A DNA stretch of 64,000 nt, from the NCBI GenBank assembly GCA_938084685.1, contig CALKGE010000001.1, positions 1,116,001 to 1,180,000 of the forward strand, read 5' to 3'. The DNA is from an uncultured Pirellulaceae bacterium (lineage in GTDB: Bacteria; Planctomycetota; Planctomycetia; Pirellulales; Pirellulaceae). This document shows positions 1 to 10,100 of this stretch, piece by piece. Within the stretch, counting starts at the first letter, position 1, and every line of letters begins with the position of its first letter. The translations under genes and the position numbers were made by a program. Under the pieces are notes generated by a model that saw only the letters and a program-made list of their open reading frames with translations, was not told the origin of the DNA and ran no database searches.

Positions 1-401
1 AAGCGACCTTCGATCCTGCCAGAAAATGGATTGGTCAGTCGTCGGGATGTGAACATGATCACATCGTCCGTGTCTCCAGTGAGGTTATCCAGGCCCAAAC
101 TGGTATTCACAAAATCATTGTCAATCCCTTCGATGATTTCGAAGTAGCCCATTCCAGCGCCGGCTGATGTGTTGGGGACGGCCTGCACCGTGATTCCCTG
201 AAAGTCAGCTCGCATCGTGTTGGTAATATTGCGCAACTGGGTAGATATTTGAACAGACGCCCGGCCCTTGGTTACAGATTTCGTGATTTGACGAAATGCT
301 TCGACCACACCAATGACCAGAACCAGGCCAAGAGTCGTGGCGACCATGAGTTCTACCAGTGTGAGGCCGCGACGTTTGAATAAACGATTTGGGTGATTCA
401 T
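1..401 (-). CDS. Pseudopilin, GspJ/PulJ-like, 3' end missing
   Basis: The gene starts at an ATG at 399-401 and runs off the left edge, so only the first 133 codons are seen. The N-terminus is a type IV prepilin signal: a short basic leader ending in RRG, then LTLVELMVATTLGLVLVIGV, with the Glu at mature position 5 needed for methylation and assembly. The processing residue after Gly is Leu rather than the common Phe. The visible mature part suits a minor pseudopilin of a type II secretion-like system, a class common in planctomycetes. It would be cleaved by prepilin peptidase at the inner membrane. The rest of the operon lies to the left. GspJ/PulJ is a guess within the minor pseudopilins; the prepilin call itself is firm. 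Confidence 0.75.
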   Translation of the reverse strand, partial: MNHPNRLFKRRGLTLVELMVATTLGLVLVIGVVEAFRQITKSVTKGRASVQISTQLRNITNTMRADFQGITVQAVPNTSAGAGMGYFEIIEGIDNDFVNTSLGLDNLTGDTDDVIMFTSRRLTNPFSGRIEGR

Positions 402-601
402 CAATGTTCCGGTTCGCGAATGCGTATGAGAAGCCGTATTGTGTTGCCCTTCTTCTCTAAATATTACTCAACTCCGCCTTCTCGGGGAACATGATTCCAA
501 AACTTCCTGTTACCAGGAGGGATTTTTTCCCAGAGGATATTCGTGAACTTATCGGCAAATAATATGGACACTACCGTCAATAATAGATTTAAATACGCGT
601 C

Positions 602-1636
602 ATGAAGCGTGGAATTGGAAAGAGCGAAGTACTTGTATTTCTTGTGCTACTGGTCCTGGGTGCCGGCTTGTTTTGGCCGTATCTGTTCGGGCGGCGAGCC
701 GAAAGTCGTGGAAATATGTGCGACTTTCGACTGACACAGCTAGGATTTGCCCTGCAGCATGCGGAAGCGACAGGACATCAGATTCCCTATTTCCGAACGC
801 TTTGGCAGTCCTCTCAATCGGTCGGAGAGCAGGGAGCTCAACAAAATCGAATTGTGGGTTGGCCGCTGATAGCCCTTCCGGCACTCGGATTGGAACCACA
901 AATTGAAGTCGAGGGTTACTCGATTCAATCCGATACGCGTACCGGAAAGTACAAGCAGCTGTTTGACAGTTTTGTAACGGACCATTCCCAGAACGCCCAG
1001 GCAAAACTTCGTGAAACCTATTTGCCCCAGCTGGTTTGTCCCGACAACCCTCCGGTTGAACTGGATCTGGGTAAGCCGCTTCCGGGAGGCTATACCTCCT
1101 TTGTAGCCAATGGTGGCCTTCCCGATGCCCCGCGGACAAATACCAGTGCTGTACTCGTAGATTATCCTGCCAATGGACTGTTTATGGATGATCCGCAATT
1201 GACCGGCGATGAAATGGACTGGAGTACCCATACGTTTCGATCGATTTCGGAAAAGGATGGCCTCGATTATACGTTGATGTTGAGTGAGAATATTGATGCT
1301 GGCAATTGGATCAATGGCCGGCCTGCAGAGTTACTGTTCCACTGGCGACCTGTAGATCCACTTCCCGATCAGGTAAGTGTGATCTCGGTGCTGCCAATGA
1401 ATGAACAGCGCGGCGGCGGGCGTGGGAAGAACGATATCCGTTTCGCTCGGATCTCCAGCAACCACTATGGGTATGCCAACGTAGTTTATGCGAGTGGACG
1501 GACGGACAGATTGCACGAGAATATCGATCCCCGTGTGCTGCAGCGGTTAATGATGTCGAGTGATCAGGAAGGTGTCTGGCCGGGAACGGTAATTCCTGTT
1601 TTCCCACCCGTGGCGATCGAAGGTGGCACCGATTAA
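602..1636 (+). CDS. DUF1559-family protein with N-terminal membrane anchor
   Basis: This 344-residue protein begins with one hydrophobic helix (residues ~8-30) and then shows the hallmarks of the planctomycete DUF1559 family: a conserved Cys followed by RLTQLGFALQ near residue 40, a central YTLMLSENIDAGNW block near residue 227, and a C-terminal HYGYANVVYASGR segment. Most relatives carry a canonical prepilin leader (RRGFTLIELLVVIAIIAIL type); here the leader is KSEVLVFLVLLVLGAG, without the Gly/Phe cleavage site or Glu5, so it is probably an ordinary anchor. The gene faces away from the pseudopilin gene on its left and converges with the epimerase gene on its right, overlapping it by 4 bases. 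Family function is unknown; a pseudopilin-like envelope role is inferred. Confidence 0.75.
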   Translation: MKRGIGKSEVLVFLVLLVLGAGLFWPYLFGRRAESRGNMCDFRLTQLGFALQHAEATGHQIPYFRTLWQSSQSVGEQGAQQNRIVGWPLIALPALGLEPQIEVEGYSIQSDTRTGKYKQLFDSFVTDHSQNAQAKLRETYLPQLVCPDNPPVELDLGKPLPGGYTSFVANGGLPDAPRTNTSAVLVDYPANGLFMDDPQLTGDEMDWSTHTFRSISEKDGLDYTLMLSENIDAGNWINGRPAELLFHWRPVDPLPDQVSVISVLPMNEQRGGGRGKNDIRFARISSNHYGYANVVYASGRTDRLHENIDPRVLQRLMMSSDQEGVWPGTVIPVFPPVAIEGGTD

Positions 1637-2607
1637 GTCAGAGAATCTCGGACGTCCCTGATGATCTGATCGATGTCATGCTCATTTGGATCTCCGATCA
1701 TGTCGCGGATCCTGGTCAGATCGGGTACTCGCCGACGAATGTCTTCAAATGACTCGTCATACGCTTCCGTATAGGTTTGAAATGCTATGGTGGAATCCGA
1801 GTTGCAAAGCTCAATCACGCGCTGAGCCAATTCCAGAATGGAAATAGGAGCATCACTGCCAATGTTGATCACTTTGCCGAAAGCTTCTTCGGTGTCCATT
1901 AATTTGGTAATCGCTCGAATGACATCAAAGACATGAGAAAAACAACGGATCTGCTTTCCGTCGTCGTGGACCTGAAGTGGGGCGCCAGCCAGTGCAGCCT
2001 GAACGAAACGAGGGAGTACCATGCCGTAGGCTCCTGTTTGCCGTGGGCCGACCACATTGAAGAACCTTCCAATAACAATCGGCAGGTTGTACTCTTTGAC
2101 ACAGGCCAGTGCGAGAAATTCATCAATTGCCTTTGAGACGCCATACGACCATCGTGGCCGGGTTGTCGATCCAAAGACCAGATCATCTTCTTCGGTCCAG
2201 ATCTCTTTGGGATTCTTTCCATACACTTCACTCGTCGAACTGAAGAACGTGGTGACCTTTTCCCCTCGTTCGATTCGTTGGCGAAGTGCTGCCAGCAGAA
2301 GCTGCGTTGGATAGATATTGCGTTCGATCGTTTCGATCGGCTGTTTGGCGATTAACGCCACGCCGACGGCTGCTGCCAGATGGTACACCTGGTCTTTGCC
2401 CTGAATAACTTCATGGAGAAGTGCTTCGTCGCCAATATCACCATGCACGAACGTCAGACGGTCATGCCCCTTGAGATGTGCGAGATTCGTCGGCGTGCCT
2501 GTGCTCAGATCATCGACGATCGTGACCTGATCTCCTCGTGTAAGCAGAAATTCCGTGAGGTGTGAGCCGATAAAACCAGCTCCGCCTGTAATCAGTATTT
2601 CACGCAC
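1633..2607 (-). CDS. NAD-dependent epimerase/dehydratase (extended SDR)
   Basis: This 324-residue extended short-chain dehydrogenase has the Rossmann NAD motif TGGAGFIGSH near its N-terminus, the Ser/Thr block SSTSEVYG, and the catalytic YGVSK. The C-terminal half has the nucleotide-sugar binding pattern (GRFFNVVGPRQ, then a VINIGSD segment). It most resembles UDP-glucose 4-epimerase, UDP-glucuronate decarboxylase and dTDP-glucose dehydratase relatives; the exact substrate cannot be read. I chose the GTG at 2605-2607 because GAGGAAA lies 6 bases upstream and the NAD motif then begins almost at once. A TTG at 2664 would add 19 residues with no Shine-Dalgarno. It probably acts in cytoplasmic sugar-nucleotide supply for surface glycans. 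Confidence 0.85.
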   Translation of the reverse strand: MREILITGGAGFIGSHLTEFLLTRGDQVTIVDDLSTGTPTNLAHLKGHDRLTFVHGDIGDEALLHEVIQGKDQVYHLAAAVGVALIAKQPIETIERNIYPTQLLLAALRQRIERGEKVTTFFSSTSEVYGKNPKEIWTEEDDLVFGSTTRPRWSYGVSKAIDEFLALACVKEYNLPIVIGRFFNVVGPRQTGAYGMVLPRFVQAALAGAPLQVHDDGKQIRCFSHVFDVIRAITKLMDTEEAFGKVINIGSDAPISILELAQRVIELCNSDSTIAFQTYTEAYDESFEDIRRRVPDLTRIRDMIGDPNEHDIDQIIRDVRDSLT

Positions 2608-2919
2608 GTTGTCTTTCCTCGAATCGCACTTAAGTGGCTTATGCGAAGCCAGCTGCACTGGCAAAAAGTCGTAGTTCTTATTATCGGAATTATTTGAGGA
2701 CCAAAATCAGGTTATTCCATCTGGCATACGACGATAAAACTGTAATAAACCTCCACGTTTACTACAAAAACCGGAGGTTCACTTACCCATTCGCACTTGG
2801 GAGCAAACGTTCTTGTTTTCTCGGAACCTAGGAATCGGTAAACTGTTAGTATTGGTGCAAGTTGCAATTTCGTGACTAAGACTCCCCTGATGAGGGAGAT
2901 TACGGAAATAGAGAAGCCT
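2608..2919. other. Divergent intergenic region
   Basis: This 312-base gap separates the epimerase gene (minus) from the TPR gene (plus) and must hold both promoters. I see no convincing -35/-10 pair. A 7-base inverted repeat, AACCTCC (2748-2754) and GGAGGTT (2773-2779), surrounds an 18-base loop and could be an operator or a weak hairpin. No credible small gene was found. Confidence 0.4.
2614..2620 (-). promoter_or_regulatory. Shine-Dalgarno deciding the epimerase start
   Basis: On the minus strand the sequence reads GAGGAAA, 6 bases before the GTG at 2605-2607. This supports the GTG start over the upstream TTG at 2664. Confidence 0.6.
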
Positions 2920-5670
2920 ATGTTCAATCGATTTACTATTAAACCTGTCGTTTTACTCGTTGCGCCCATGTTGGTGTTTACCACGCCATTGGCTGATATC
3001 TCCGCTCAGGATGCTCCGGAAATAATTGAGCTGAAGGAGGAATCTTCCGAGGATGCTCAGGATGTCTATGCCGATGGTGCGAGTTACCAGAACGGTGGCA
3101 AGTTTGAAATTGCTATCGAAGAATGGATCAAGTTTCGCGATAAATTCTCGGATGATCCGCTGGCTCCCAAATCCATCTACTATCTCGGAATTTGCTCGCT
3201 GCAGCTGAAAAAGTACGAGGATGCTGTGGCGGCTTTCAAGTTTACGGCGACACGCTATGCCAAGCATGACAACTCGGAAGCAGCATACTTCTACTGGGGG
3301 CGTACCAGGTACGCTCAGGGTTTAGGAACCGATGACGCTGAGAAACGTGCAGAACATCTCACAGCGGCTATCTCGGCCTTTGGGAAACAGCTGGAATTGT
3401 TTGAAAAGGGACAGCTGGCAGATCAGGCTTACTATCTTCGCGGAGAGTCGTTCTACAATCAGGGGGATAAGGAAAAAGCCATTGCAGACTATCGCTCGGT
3501 TGTCACCCTGTTTTCCAAATCAGGATTCAGGGAAGATGCTGTCTATGTATTAGGGGCGACACTGGAAGAGGAAGAGAAGTATAAGGAAGCGGGAGCAGCT
3601 TACGATCTATTCTTGAAGGAGTTTCCAGAGAGTAACCTGCGTACCGAAGTGCGAATGAGAAAAGCTGAAACGTTGCTGCAGAACGATCAGTTCGAAGAAG
3701 CGGCTCAGGTATTTTCCGAAGTGGCAGCCGTGGAAGGATTTCCGCATGCCACTCGCTCTCGTCTTCGACAGGCACTATGTCTGGTTAATCTCGAACAACT
3801 GGATGATGCCTCTACGATTTACCAGTCCGTCTTCGAAGCGACACAAGATGCAGGTCAAAAAAAGACCGCGGTGACTCAGCTCAACGTGCTATGTCGCAAA
3901 TACATTGAAAAGAAGCTCTATGACAAGTCACTCGCCCTCGCCCAGCAGATGGTGGAGAAAGCGGATACGGAAGATCTCAAAGTTCGATTCAAAATGGCTG
4001 TGGCCGATTCACTGGATGGACAGGCAAAATATGCGGAATCACGACCACAGTATTTGGCGATTGCGAAAGATCATGCCGAACATGCTTTGGCGCCGGATGC
4101 AATGTACTTCGCAGCGTTTGCCGCATTTCAGCTTAAACAGTATGACGCAGTTCTCGCAGACTCCACTGCCTTCGAGGCGAAATATGCGAAGCATGAATTT
4201 GCCAAGGACGTGAAGAAGCTTGTGGAAGAGTCGCGAGTACTCAAGAGTGTTGATCTGTTTAAGGACGAGAAATTCGCCGAAACGATTGCACTACTGACTG
4301 CTGTGGTAACGGACAATCCGAAAGGGAAACGGGCTGAAGAGAGTCTGCTGCTGCTGGCTCGAAGTCAAGCACGACTCGAGAAGTATGATGACGCCAAAGC
4401 GAGTATTGGCAAGCTGGTGGCTGGGTTTCCCGAGAGTAAATTATTGCCCGAAGCGATCTATCGACTGGGTGAGTATCACTTTGTAGGTGGTAACTTCGAT
4501 GGAGCGATCACTCATTTTACGTCGGTGATTGACAAGTATGCCGACACGGCCTTTGCCAAAGATGCTGTTGAAAGACGAGCGGATGTGAGATTTGAAAAAG
4601 GCCGTAAACAACTCGCCGATAAACAGGCCGATCAAGCGATTGCTACCTGGAATTCAATTCTCGCTGAGTTGGATGATTACCATTTAGCTCATGCCGTGCT
4701 GTATGAAGTCGCCTTTGCATTGCGTTCCCAGGATAAACATGAAGAAGCTCGCAAAGTCTTTACTCAGTTGGTCACTAAACATGCTGACAGTGATCTGGCA
4801 GCCGATTCGTTCTTCCGGTTGGGAGAGTATCTGTACGACGAAAAGGAATACGGCAAGGCGTTGGAGCAGTACACCAGGGCATTGTCCAGTTCCAGTGAGA
4901 GTGAACTGCAGGAACTGATTCTGCATAAACTGGGGTGGGCCAATTTCCGCAATGATTCCTTTGAAGCGAGTGGGAAATTTTTCGGTCAGCAGGTTGAGAA
5001 ATACGCCGAAGGGAGTTTGGCTGGTGATGGCAGATTTATGCTTGCCGAGAGTCTGTTCAAGCAGGGCAAGTTTCCCGAAGCGCTTGTCGGTTTCGAACCG
5101 CTTGTCGAACAGAAATTTGACAGCGATCATTTTTCAGTTTTGGTGTGGTTGCATGCCGGCCAGTCCGCTGCACAGACAAAGAAATTTGAACAGGCCCGCG
5201 GTTTGCTGCAACGAGTGATTGATTCGGAGTTGGAAGAAGCTGACGCCTATCGTCACGAAGCTCATTTTGAAATTGGTTGGGCCTATGATCGTGAGATGAA
5301 ATTTGAAGAGGCGTTGAAGAGTTTTGAGGCGGCGGGAAGAAATCGAGGGGCGGTCGGTGCCCGAGCTTTCTTCATGATTGGAGACGTTTACTTCAAACAA
5401 AAGAAATTTGATGACGCGATTAAGCAGTTTGACCGTACGCTGCTTCGGTTTGACACAGAGGATGCCAAACCTTGGCAGGCTTTGTCGGCTTACGAAGCGG
5501 GACGCTGCAAAGAAGTGCTGGCGGAAGAGGCCACAGATCAGGAAACCAGGAAAGAACTCGTGAGGCAGGCCATCAACTATTATCAGCAGATTGTTGATGC
5601 ATATTCAGAAACCGAGCACGTTGCCATGGCAAAGGGACGGATTGAGGAATTGATGAAATTGTTGCAGTAA
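2920..5670 (+). CDS. Large secreted tetratricopeptide-repeat protein
   Basis: This 916-residue protein starts at ATG 2920 with a signal peptide ending near SAQ/D (residue ~30). Longer in-frame starts (GTG 2872, ATG 2890) put extra residues before a clean signal sequence and were not used. The rest is a chain of TPR helices with repeated A..Y..G.Y..A...F and FP.S.....A.YRLGEYHF-type units, many resembling the tol-pal/YbgF (CpoB) and BamD style in which each repeat ends in a run of Asp, Ser or Lys before Leu. It is the first gene of a module with an ExbB/TolQ channel (41 bases downstream), ExbD/TolR and a giant TonB-like protein. By analogy with CpoB beside Tol-Pal, it could be the periplasmic scaffold of that motor; this is inference from context. 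Confidence 0.85.
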   Translation: MFNRFTIKPVVLLVAPMLVFTTPLADISAQDAPEIIELKEESSEDAQDVYADGASYQNGGKFEIAIEEWIKFRDKFSDDPLAPKSIYYLGICSLQLKKYEDAVAAFKFTATRYAKHDNSEAAYFYWGRTRYAQGLGTDDAEKRAEHLTAAISAFGKQLELFEKGQLADQAYYLRGESFYNQGDKEKAIADYRSVVTLFSKSGFREDAVYVLGATLEEEEKYKEAGAAYDLFLKEFPESNLRTEVRMRKAETLLQNDQFEEAAQVFSEVAAVEGFPHATRSRLRQALCLVNLEQLDDASTIYQSVFEATQDAGQKKTAVTQLNVLCRKYIEKKLYDKSLALAQQMVEKADTEDLKVRFKMAVADSLDGQAKYAESRPQYLAIAKDHAEHALAPDAMYFAAFAAFQLKQYDAVLADSTAFEAKYAKHEFAKDVKKLVEESRVLKSVDLFKDEKFAETIALLTAVVTDNPKGKRAEESLLLLARSQARLEKYDDAKASIGKLVAGFPESKLLPEAIYRLGEYHFVGGNFDGAITHFTSVIDKYADTAFAKDAVERRADVRFEKGRKQLADKQADQAIATWNSILAELDDYHLAHAVLYEVAFALRSQDKHEEARKVFTQLVTKHADSDLAADSFFRLGEYLYDEKEYGKALEQYTRALSSSSESELQELILHKLGWANFRNDSFEASGKFFGQQVEKYAEGSLAGDGRFMLAESLFKQGKFPEALVGFEPLVEQKFDSDHFSVLVWLHAGQSAAQTKKFEQARGLLQRVIDSELEEADAYRHEAHFEIGWAYDREMKFEEALKSFEAAGRNRGAVGARAFFMIGDVYFKQKKFDDAIKQFDRTLLRFDTEDAKPWQALSAYEAGRCKEVLAEEATDQETRKELVRQAINYYQQIVDAYSETEHVAMAKGRIEELMKLLQ

Positions 5671-5710
5671 TGTCTCTGCCCGGTTAATGCTCAGGTAGTC
5701 ATAGGAACAG

Positions 5711-6619
5711 ATGAAACCAGGATTAAAAATAATGAAACTCGGCTGGAAGAAACCAGTCGGCGTGATCGTACTGTTGCTGTTTGTCACGGCGATTTTTATT
5801 GGCAGTTTGCCAGTGGTATCGGCTCAGGATGAAACGGCTGGCCCAACTGCTGGCAGCGATGTGACCAGTGATCAGGCTGTGGGAGTTGAGGTGACCCAGG
5901 ACGGTGTCGTCGATAACGTCGAAGCCGAAGGGATCAATATTTTCTCGCTGATTGTTCAGGGAGGAGCATTTACGATTCCGATTGGATTGATGTCGCTGGT
6001 TACCGTGACGTTCGTGATCGAACGCTCCATGGCCTTGCGACGGGATCGGGTGATTCCAGCAGCATTGGTCGCTGAGTTGGGATTACTTGCCGAGGAGCAC
6101 GGACAATTCGATCCTCGAGCAGCCTATCGACTCTGTCAACGTTACCCATCTGCGGCAGCAAGTGTTATTCGTGCGATGCTGGTGAAGGTGGGGCGGCCCC
6201 AGGCAGAAGTCGAACGTAGTACTACCGAAACGAGTGAACGGGAAGCCGATCGATTGTACGCCAATGTTCGCTGGTTAAACCTGTCGGCGGCAGTTACTCC
6301 GCTTATGGGGCTGCTGGGTACAGTTTGGGGAATGATCCAGGCGTTTCATGACACGACGGGCTTACCCCAGGGGGTCAACAAGGCAGACTTCCTGGCAGAA
6401 GGGATTTATGTCGCGCTGGTGACAACGCTATGTGGATTGTTAGTGGCTATTCCAGCTGCAGTCTTTTCGCATTATCTGGAAGGGAAACTACAGACGTTGT
6501 TCCACGAAGTGGATGAGTTGTTGTTCAGCCTGATGCCACAAATTGAGCGATTTGAAGGTCGTATGAGGTTTACCTCAGTTGATGGCAGTGAGGATGCTGA
6601 CGAACCATCTTCCGAATAG
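5711..6619 (+). CDS. MotA/TolQ/ExbB proton-channel family protein
   Basis: This 302-residue protein has an N-terminal signal or first membrane segment (residues ~13-33), a short acidic periplasmic stretch, and then the ExbB/TolQ core: a helix at residues ~75-97 (GAFTIPIGLMSLVTVTFVIE), a cytoplasmic loop, and the two closely spaced C-terminal helices. The signature PLMGLLGTVWGMIQAF near residue 197 is diagnostic. ExbB/TolQ proteins form the pentameric inner-membrane channel that couples proton flow to force on a periplasm-spanning partner. An AGGAAC Shine-Dalgarno precedes ATG 5711. It is the second gene of the module and is followed 46 bases later by its ExbD/TolR partner. Whether it belongs to the Tol, Exb or a separate branch cannot be settled by eye. 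Confidence 0.93.
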   Translation: MKPGLKIMKLGWKKPVGVIVLLLFVTAIFIGSLPVVSAQDETAGPTAGSDVTSDQAVGVEVTQDGVVDNVEAEGINIFSLIVQGGAFTIPIGLMSLVTVTFVIERSMALRRDRVIPAALVAELGLLAEEHGQFDPRAAYRLCQRYPSAAASVIRAMLVKVGRPQAEVERSTTETSEREADRLYANVRWLNLSAAVTPLMGLLGTVWGMIQAFHDTTGLPQGVNKADFLAEGIYVALVTTLCGLLVAIPAAVFSHYLEGKLQTLFHEVDELLFSLMPQIERFEGRMRFTSVDGSEDADEPSSE

Positions 6620-6665
6620 GCAATACAACGAATGAATTCCGGCGTCAGTCGGAGAAAATGAACCA

Positions 6666-7076
6666 ATGGCAGTCAAGATAAAGAATAGTCGAGCGTTGGG
6701 CACTTTGAGCCTGACACCACTGATCGATGTGGTGTTTTTGCTGCTTGTATTCTTTTTGGTGGCGACTCGATTTGCACAGGAAGACCGTGAATTGGATGTG
6801 CTGTTGCCCTCAGCCAACACGGCTGCTGCCGTGACAGCTGAACCTAACGAAATAGCGATTAATATAACCCGAGATGGACATTACTTTGTTGGTGGTCAAA
6901 CTTTAGACGAAACAGGATTGTTGCTCGCTCTGAATGAAGCCGTAGCCTCCAATCCATTGGGACAGACAGTGATTATACGAGCGGACCAGCGAGTCCCTTT
7001 TCAATACGTAGCCAATGCCATGAATCTTTGTAATACCGCTGGGATTCATGACTATACAATTGCAACCGAAGAATAA
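6666..7076 (+). CDS. ExbD/TolR family protein
   Basis: This 136-residue protein has the standard ExbD/TolR plan: a short basic cytoplasmic N-terminus, one membrane helix containing LTPLIDVVFLLLVFFLVAT (residues ~16-34) with the proton-carrying Asp, and a periplasmic domain with the family's VIIRADQRVPFQYV segment near residue 105. The dimer sits inside the ExbB pentamer and transmits movement to the periplasm. It is translated between the channel gene and the giant toroid-domain gene (27 bases before its ATG), so the three products very likely form one complex. Confidence 0.95.
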   Translation: MAVKIKNSRALGTLSLTPLIDVVFLLLVFFLVATRFAQEDRELDVLLPSANTAAAVTAEPNEIAINITRDGHYFVGGQTLDETGLLLALNEAVASNPLGQTVIIRADQRVPFQYVANAMNLCNTAGIHDYTIATEE

Positions 7077-7103
7077 CGAGTCAGATTGAGGATCAGAGTT
7101 ACG

Positions 7104-10100
7104 ATGAATTCCCCATCGCAATTCGACGATATTCGCACTCAGGAGCATGTCAACGTGCGAAATAAAATTGTACGTCGCTACGTGCCTAGAACTCGTGTTG
7201 TTTTTGACGAACAACAGTGGCCAGTTAATATTGCACTGGTTGTACTTGGAGGTTTTTTGATTGGTGGTATTTTTGCATACCAACCTTTCGACCCGGAAGC
7301 CGCCTGGTATGCCAGTCCCTGGGTATCACTGGCTATTGTTCTGCTACTGATCTGTACGTCGATTCTGACGTTCCGCTACATCGATAACCGAAAATTTAAG
7401 CGGACCATGCAGTTCTCTGTCATTGTCTGTGCCATTATTCATCTCGTAATGCTGGTGTACGCACTGGAAAGTGAAGTCTTTTCCAAGGGTTGGCGCGGTG
7501 ACATTGCTCAAAAGCAGCTTGTTAAAAAGAAGCCCAAAAAACGACTGGAATATCATCCCAGTCACCAGCAGCAAAATGTCGAGAAGCCTGACTTTTTGAA
7601 ACCGGTTGAAACTGAGGTTCCAGATCCTGAACCTCCGGAGATGGATCAGCAACAGGAGACTGAAACGCCTGAACAGATCCAGCAACCCACGGTAGAGCAG
7701 ACCGAGCCACAACCGATGCCGGAGGTGGTAAAAAAACGGGAAGAGTCATCCCAGTCCACACCTCGTCAAGCAGATTCTACATCCAAACTTAGTCGTAACT
7801 CTGTTCAGCTCCCTAAGCTTAACAAGGTTTCCACGGATGTTGCTCAGCCTGCTGACAACCGTAAGGCGACGCAACCGCGCGTGACGGATGCACCTTCCCG
7901 CAATGTTGCGCGATCTCAGTCGGCAGATAACTTGCAGAAAATGACAGTGCCCGTGGAAGCAGATGTTCCGTTAAAGACGGAGGCGAATAATACACAGCGC
8001 GCGGAAAGCCAGACAGCGAAGGCAACCAATGACGCTCAGCAAAAATCGGCAGTCCGCCAGGAAACAAAATTAGCGGACTTACCCAAGACGCAGGTCACGC
8101 CGGTGCAGAATCAAACAGCTCAGACACAGGCAAAAGAAACTCCTCTGGAGGCTCCTAAAAATACTCTGGCACAGCAGCAACGGACGGCGACACCGGATCG
8201 GAGCGCTACCAATGTGGATCCGACGCCGACGCCAGTGCAGGTGACTGATACAGAGCCCGTGAAGCGGGAGTCACCGAGTCGCGAGCAGGCGACTGTTGCC
8301 AAGGTTCCCATACCAGCAGTCAATCCACGGTCGCAGCGGGTTCCACGCGAGGTGCCTCAGGTTGAACCGGTGGAGTCACCCAAAACTGCCGTTGCCCAGA
8401 ACGCTCCGCAGGTTCAGCCGCGCACCAACGCAACCGCTCAACGTGCCAATTCGGAGTCACCTCAGACTTCGCCGTCAAAAGCCCCTGCTACCAACCCCAG
8501 CCCCATGGTGGTGGCTGAGGCTGTGAATCGTCAGAATCGAACTCAGCCAAATCCTGCTGCAACAGCCGATTCAGCGGCACCGAGTCGTCGGCCGGTTGAG
8601 TTGGCTGCAGTCACACCACCTGCTCAGCCAGTGGAAAACGTGAAGTCGGGTCAACCGAATAAACCGGCTCCCACGCTTACGGCCTCGGCAGTGGAAACTC
8701 CACAGAAACAGTCAACTCCCACGAGAACTCAGAACCAATCCAATGCTCAAAACTCAGCGGATGCTTCCGTGAAGGTGGCTGCCGAGACCACCAATCGTGC
8801 TGTATCCAGCCGTGAACCATCCAACCCAAACGCTCAGTCCGCTCAACGCTCACCGGTAAATCGGCAACAGAGTGCAACGGCAAGCATTTCCAATCCGACG
8901 ACAACGGCCACTGATGTTCAGCGTCCCACTCAAGTCGCTCAGCAGGATCCCAGTCCGAGTGCTGCGAAAGGGAACGTTGCCCGGGCAGATACAAAGCAGA
9001 GCACCAGTCAGCTTCAGCAATTGACAGCAGTCAACAATAATCCGGCAGACACTGCGTCAGGGAGCAACCTGTCACAGCGGCAGGAGTCCCAGCAGACCAG
9101 TCAGTCAGATGCTGTTAATCAGCAGAATTCTCCCCAACGTTCGACAGCAGTGGCAGCCACGATGGCATCTCCCACCAACGCCGATACGCCAGCCAATGCG
9201 AATGCTGTGGCAGCGAATGATTCTCCGTCACTTGAACAGTCGCAACGAGCGACTTCACGGGCAGAGGCGGGGCAGTCGGGCGCCGCGACAGGACAGAACC
9301 TGGCTGCTCTATCTTCGGCTGCCGATAGCCAGGCTGATGTAGCTAACGCGGCGGCTGTGCGAGCAGAGTCAACGCGAAATCAGCCAGCCAACGCAGCCAA
9401 TTCCGCTGACGCATCGCTGGTGCAACGCAATCGTACTCAGTCCGATATTGCGTCGTCGATCCGCAGTCCCAATACGAACACGGAAGCAGGAGTACTGGCG
9501 TCCAACCAACCAGCCGAGCAAACGTTAGAGGCATCTGCTAGCACGAGTCAAAGTGCAGCCCGTGAAGCAACCACCGGCGAATTGAACGCGACGGCTGGTA
9601 TTGCTTCGGCTGACACTGGGGAACCTGATATCAAGTCAGAAGAGAGTTTCAGCAGGGCTTCGGGAGGCGGAGCCAAACAGCTGAGTAATGAATCGGATGA
9701 CGCGGAGCTGGCCAGAAATGTAAGCGGTAAGAACCTGGAAGCTTTGGCTACGAATGTCAAAGCCGAAGCAGCAGCTGCGCCGGAAGGTGCTGGTGGAGCT
9801 CCGGCAGCATCTGCGCTGACTTCCAATGACCAGCCAACCTCGAAAGCAGAATCCGGAGCACTCGCTTCCCTGGCCGGTGATCGTTCGGAGAATGAGTCAG
9901 ATGATGAAGAGGAAGAACGCTTGGGGCAAATAGCTCAAAGTGATATTGCACGAAACGATGATTCACGTAGTGGTCCAGACGGTGCAACGGCTCAATTGGA
10001 TGAAGATATGGCATCTACGGGAGAGGCTGTTGGTAGAACGGCAACAGTTGATAATGCAGTGGCGCTTAATGCACTTGATGTTGGTGCGGAAGCAGCAGCA

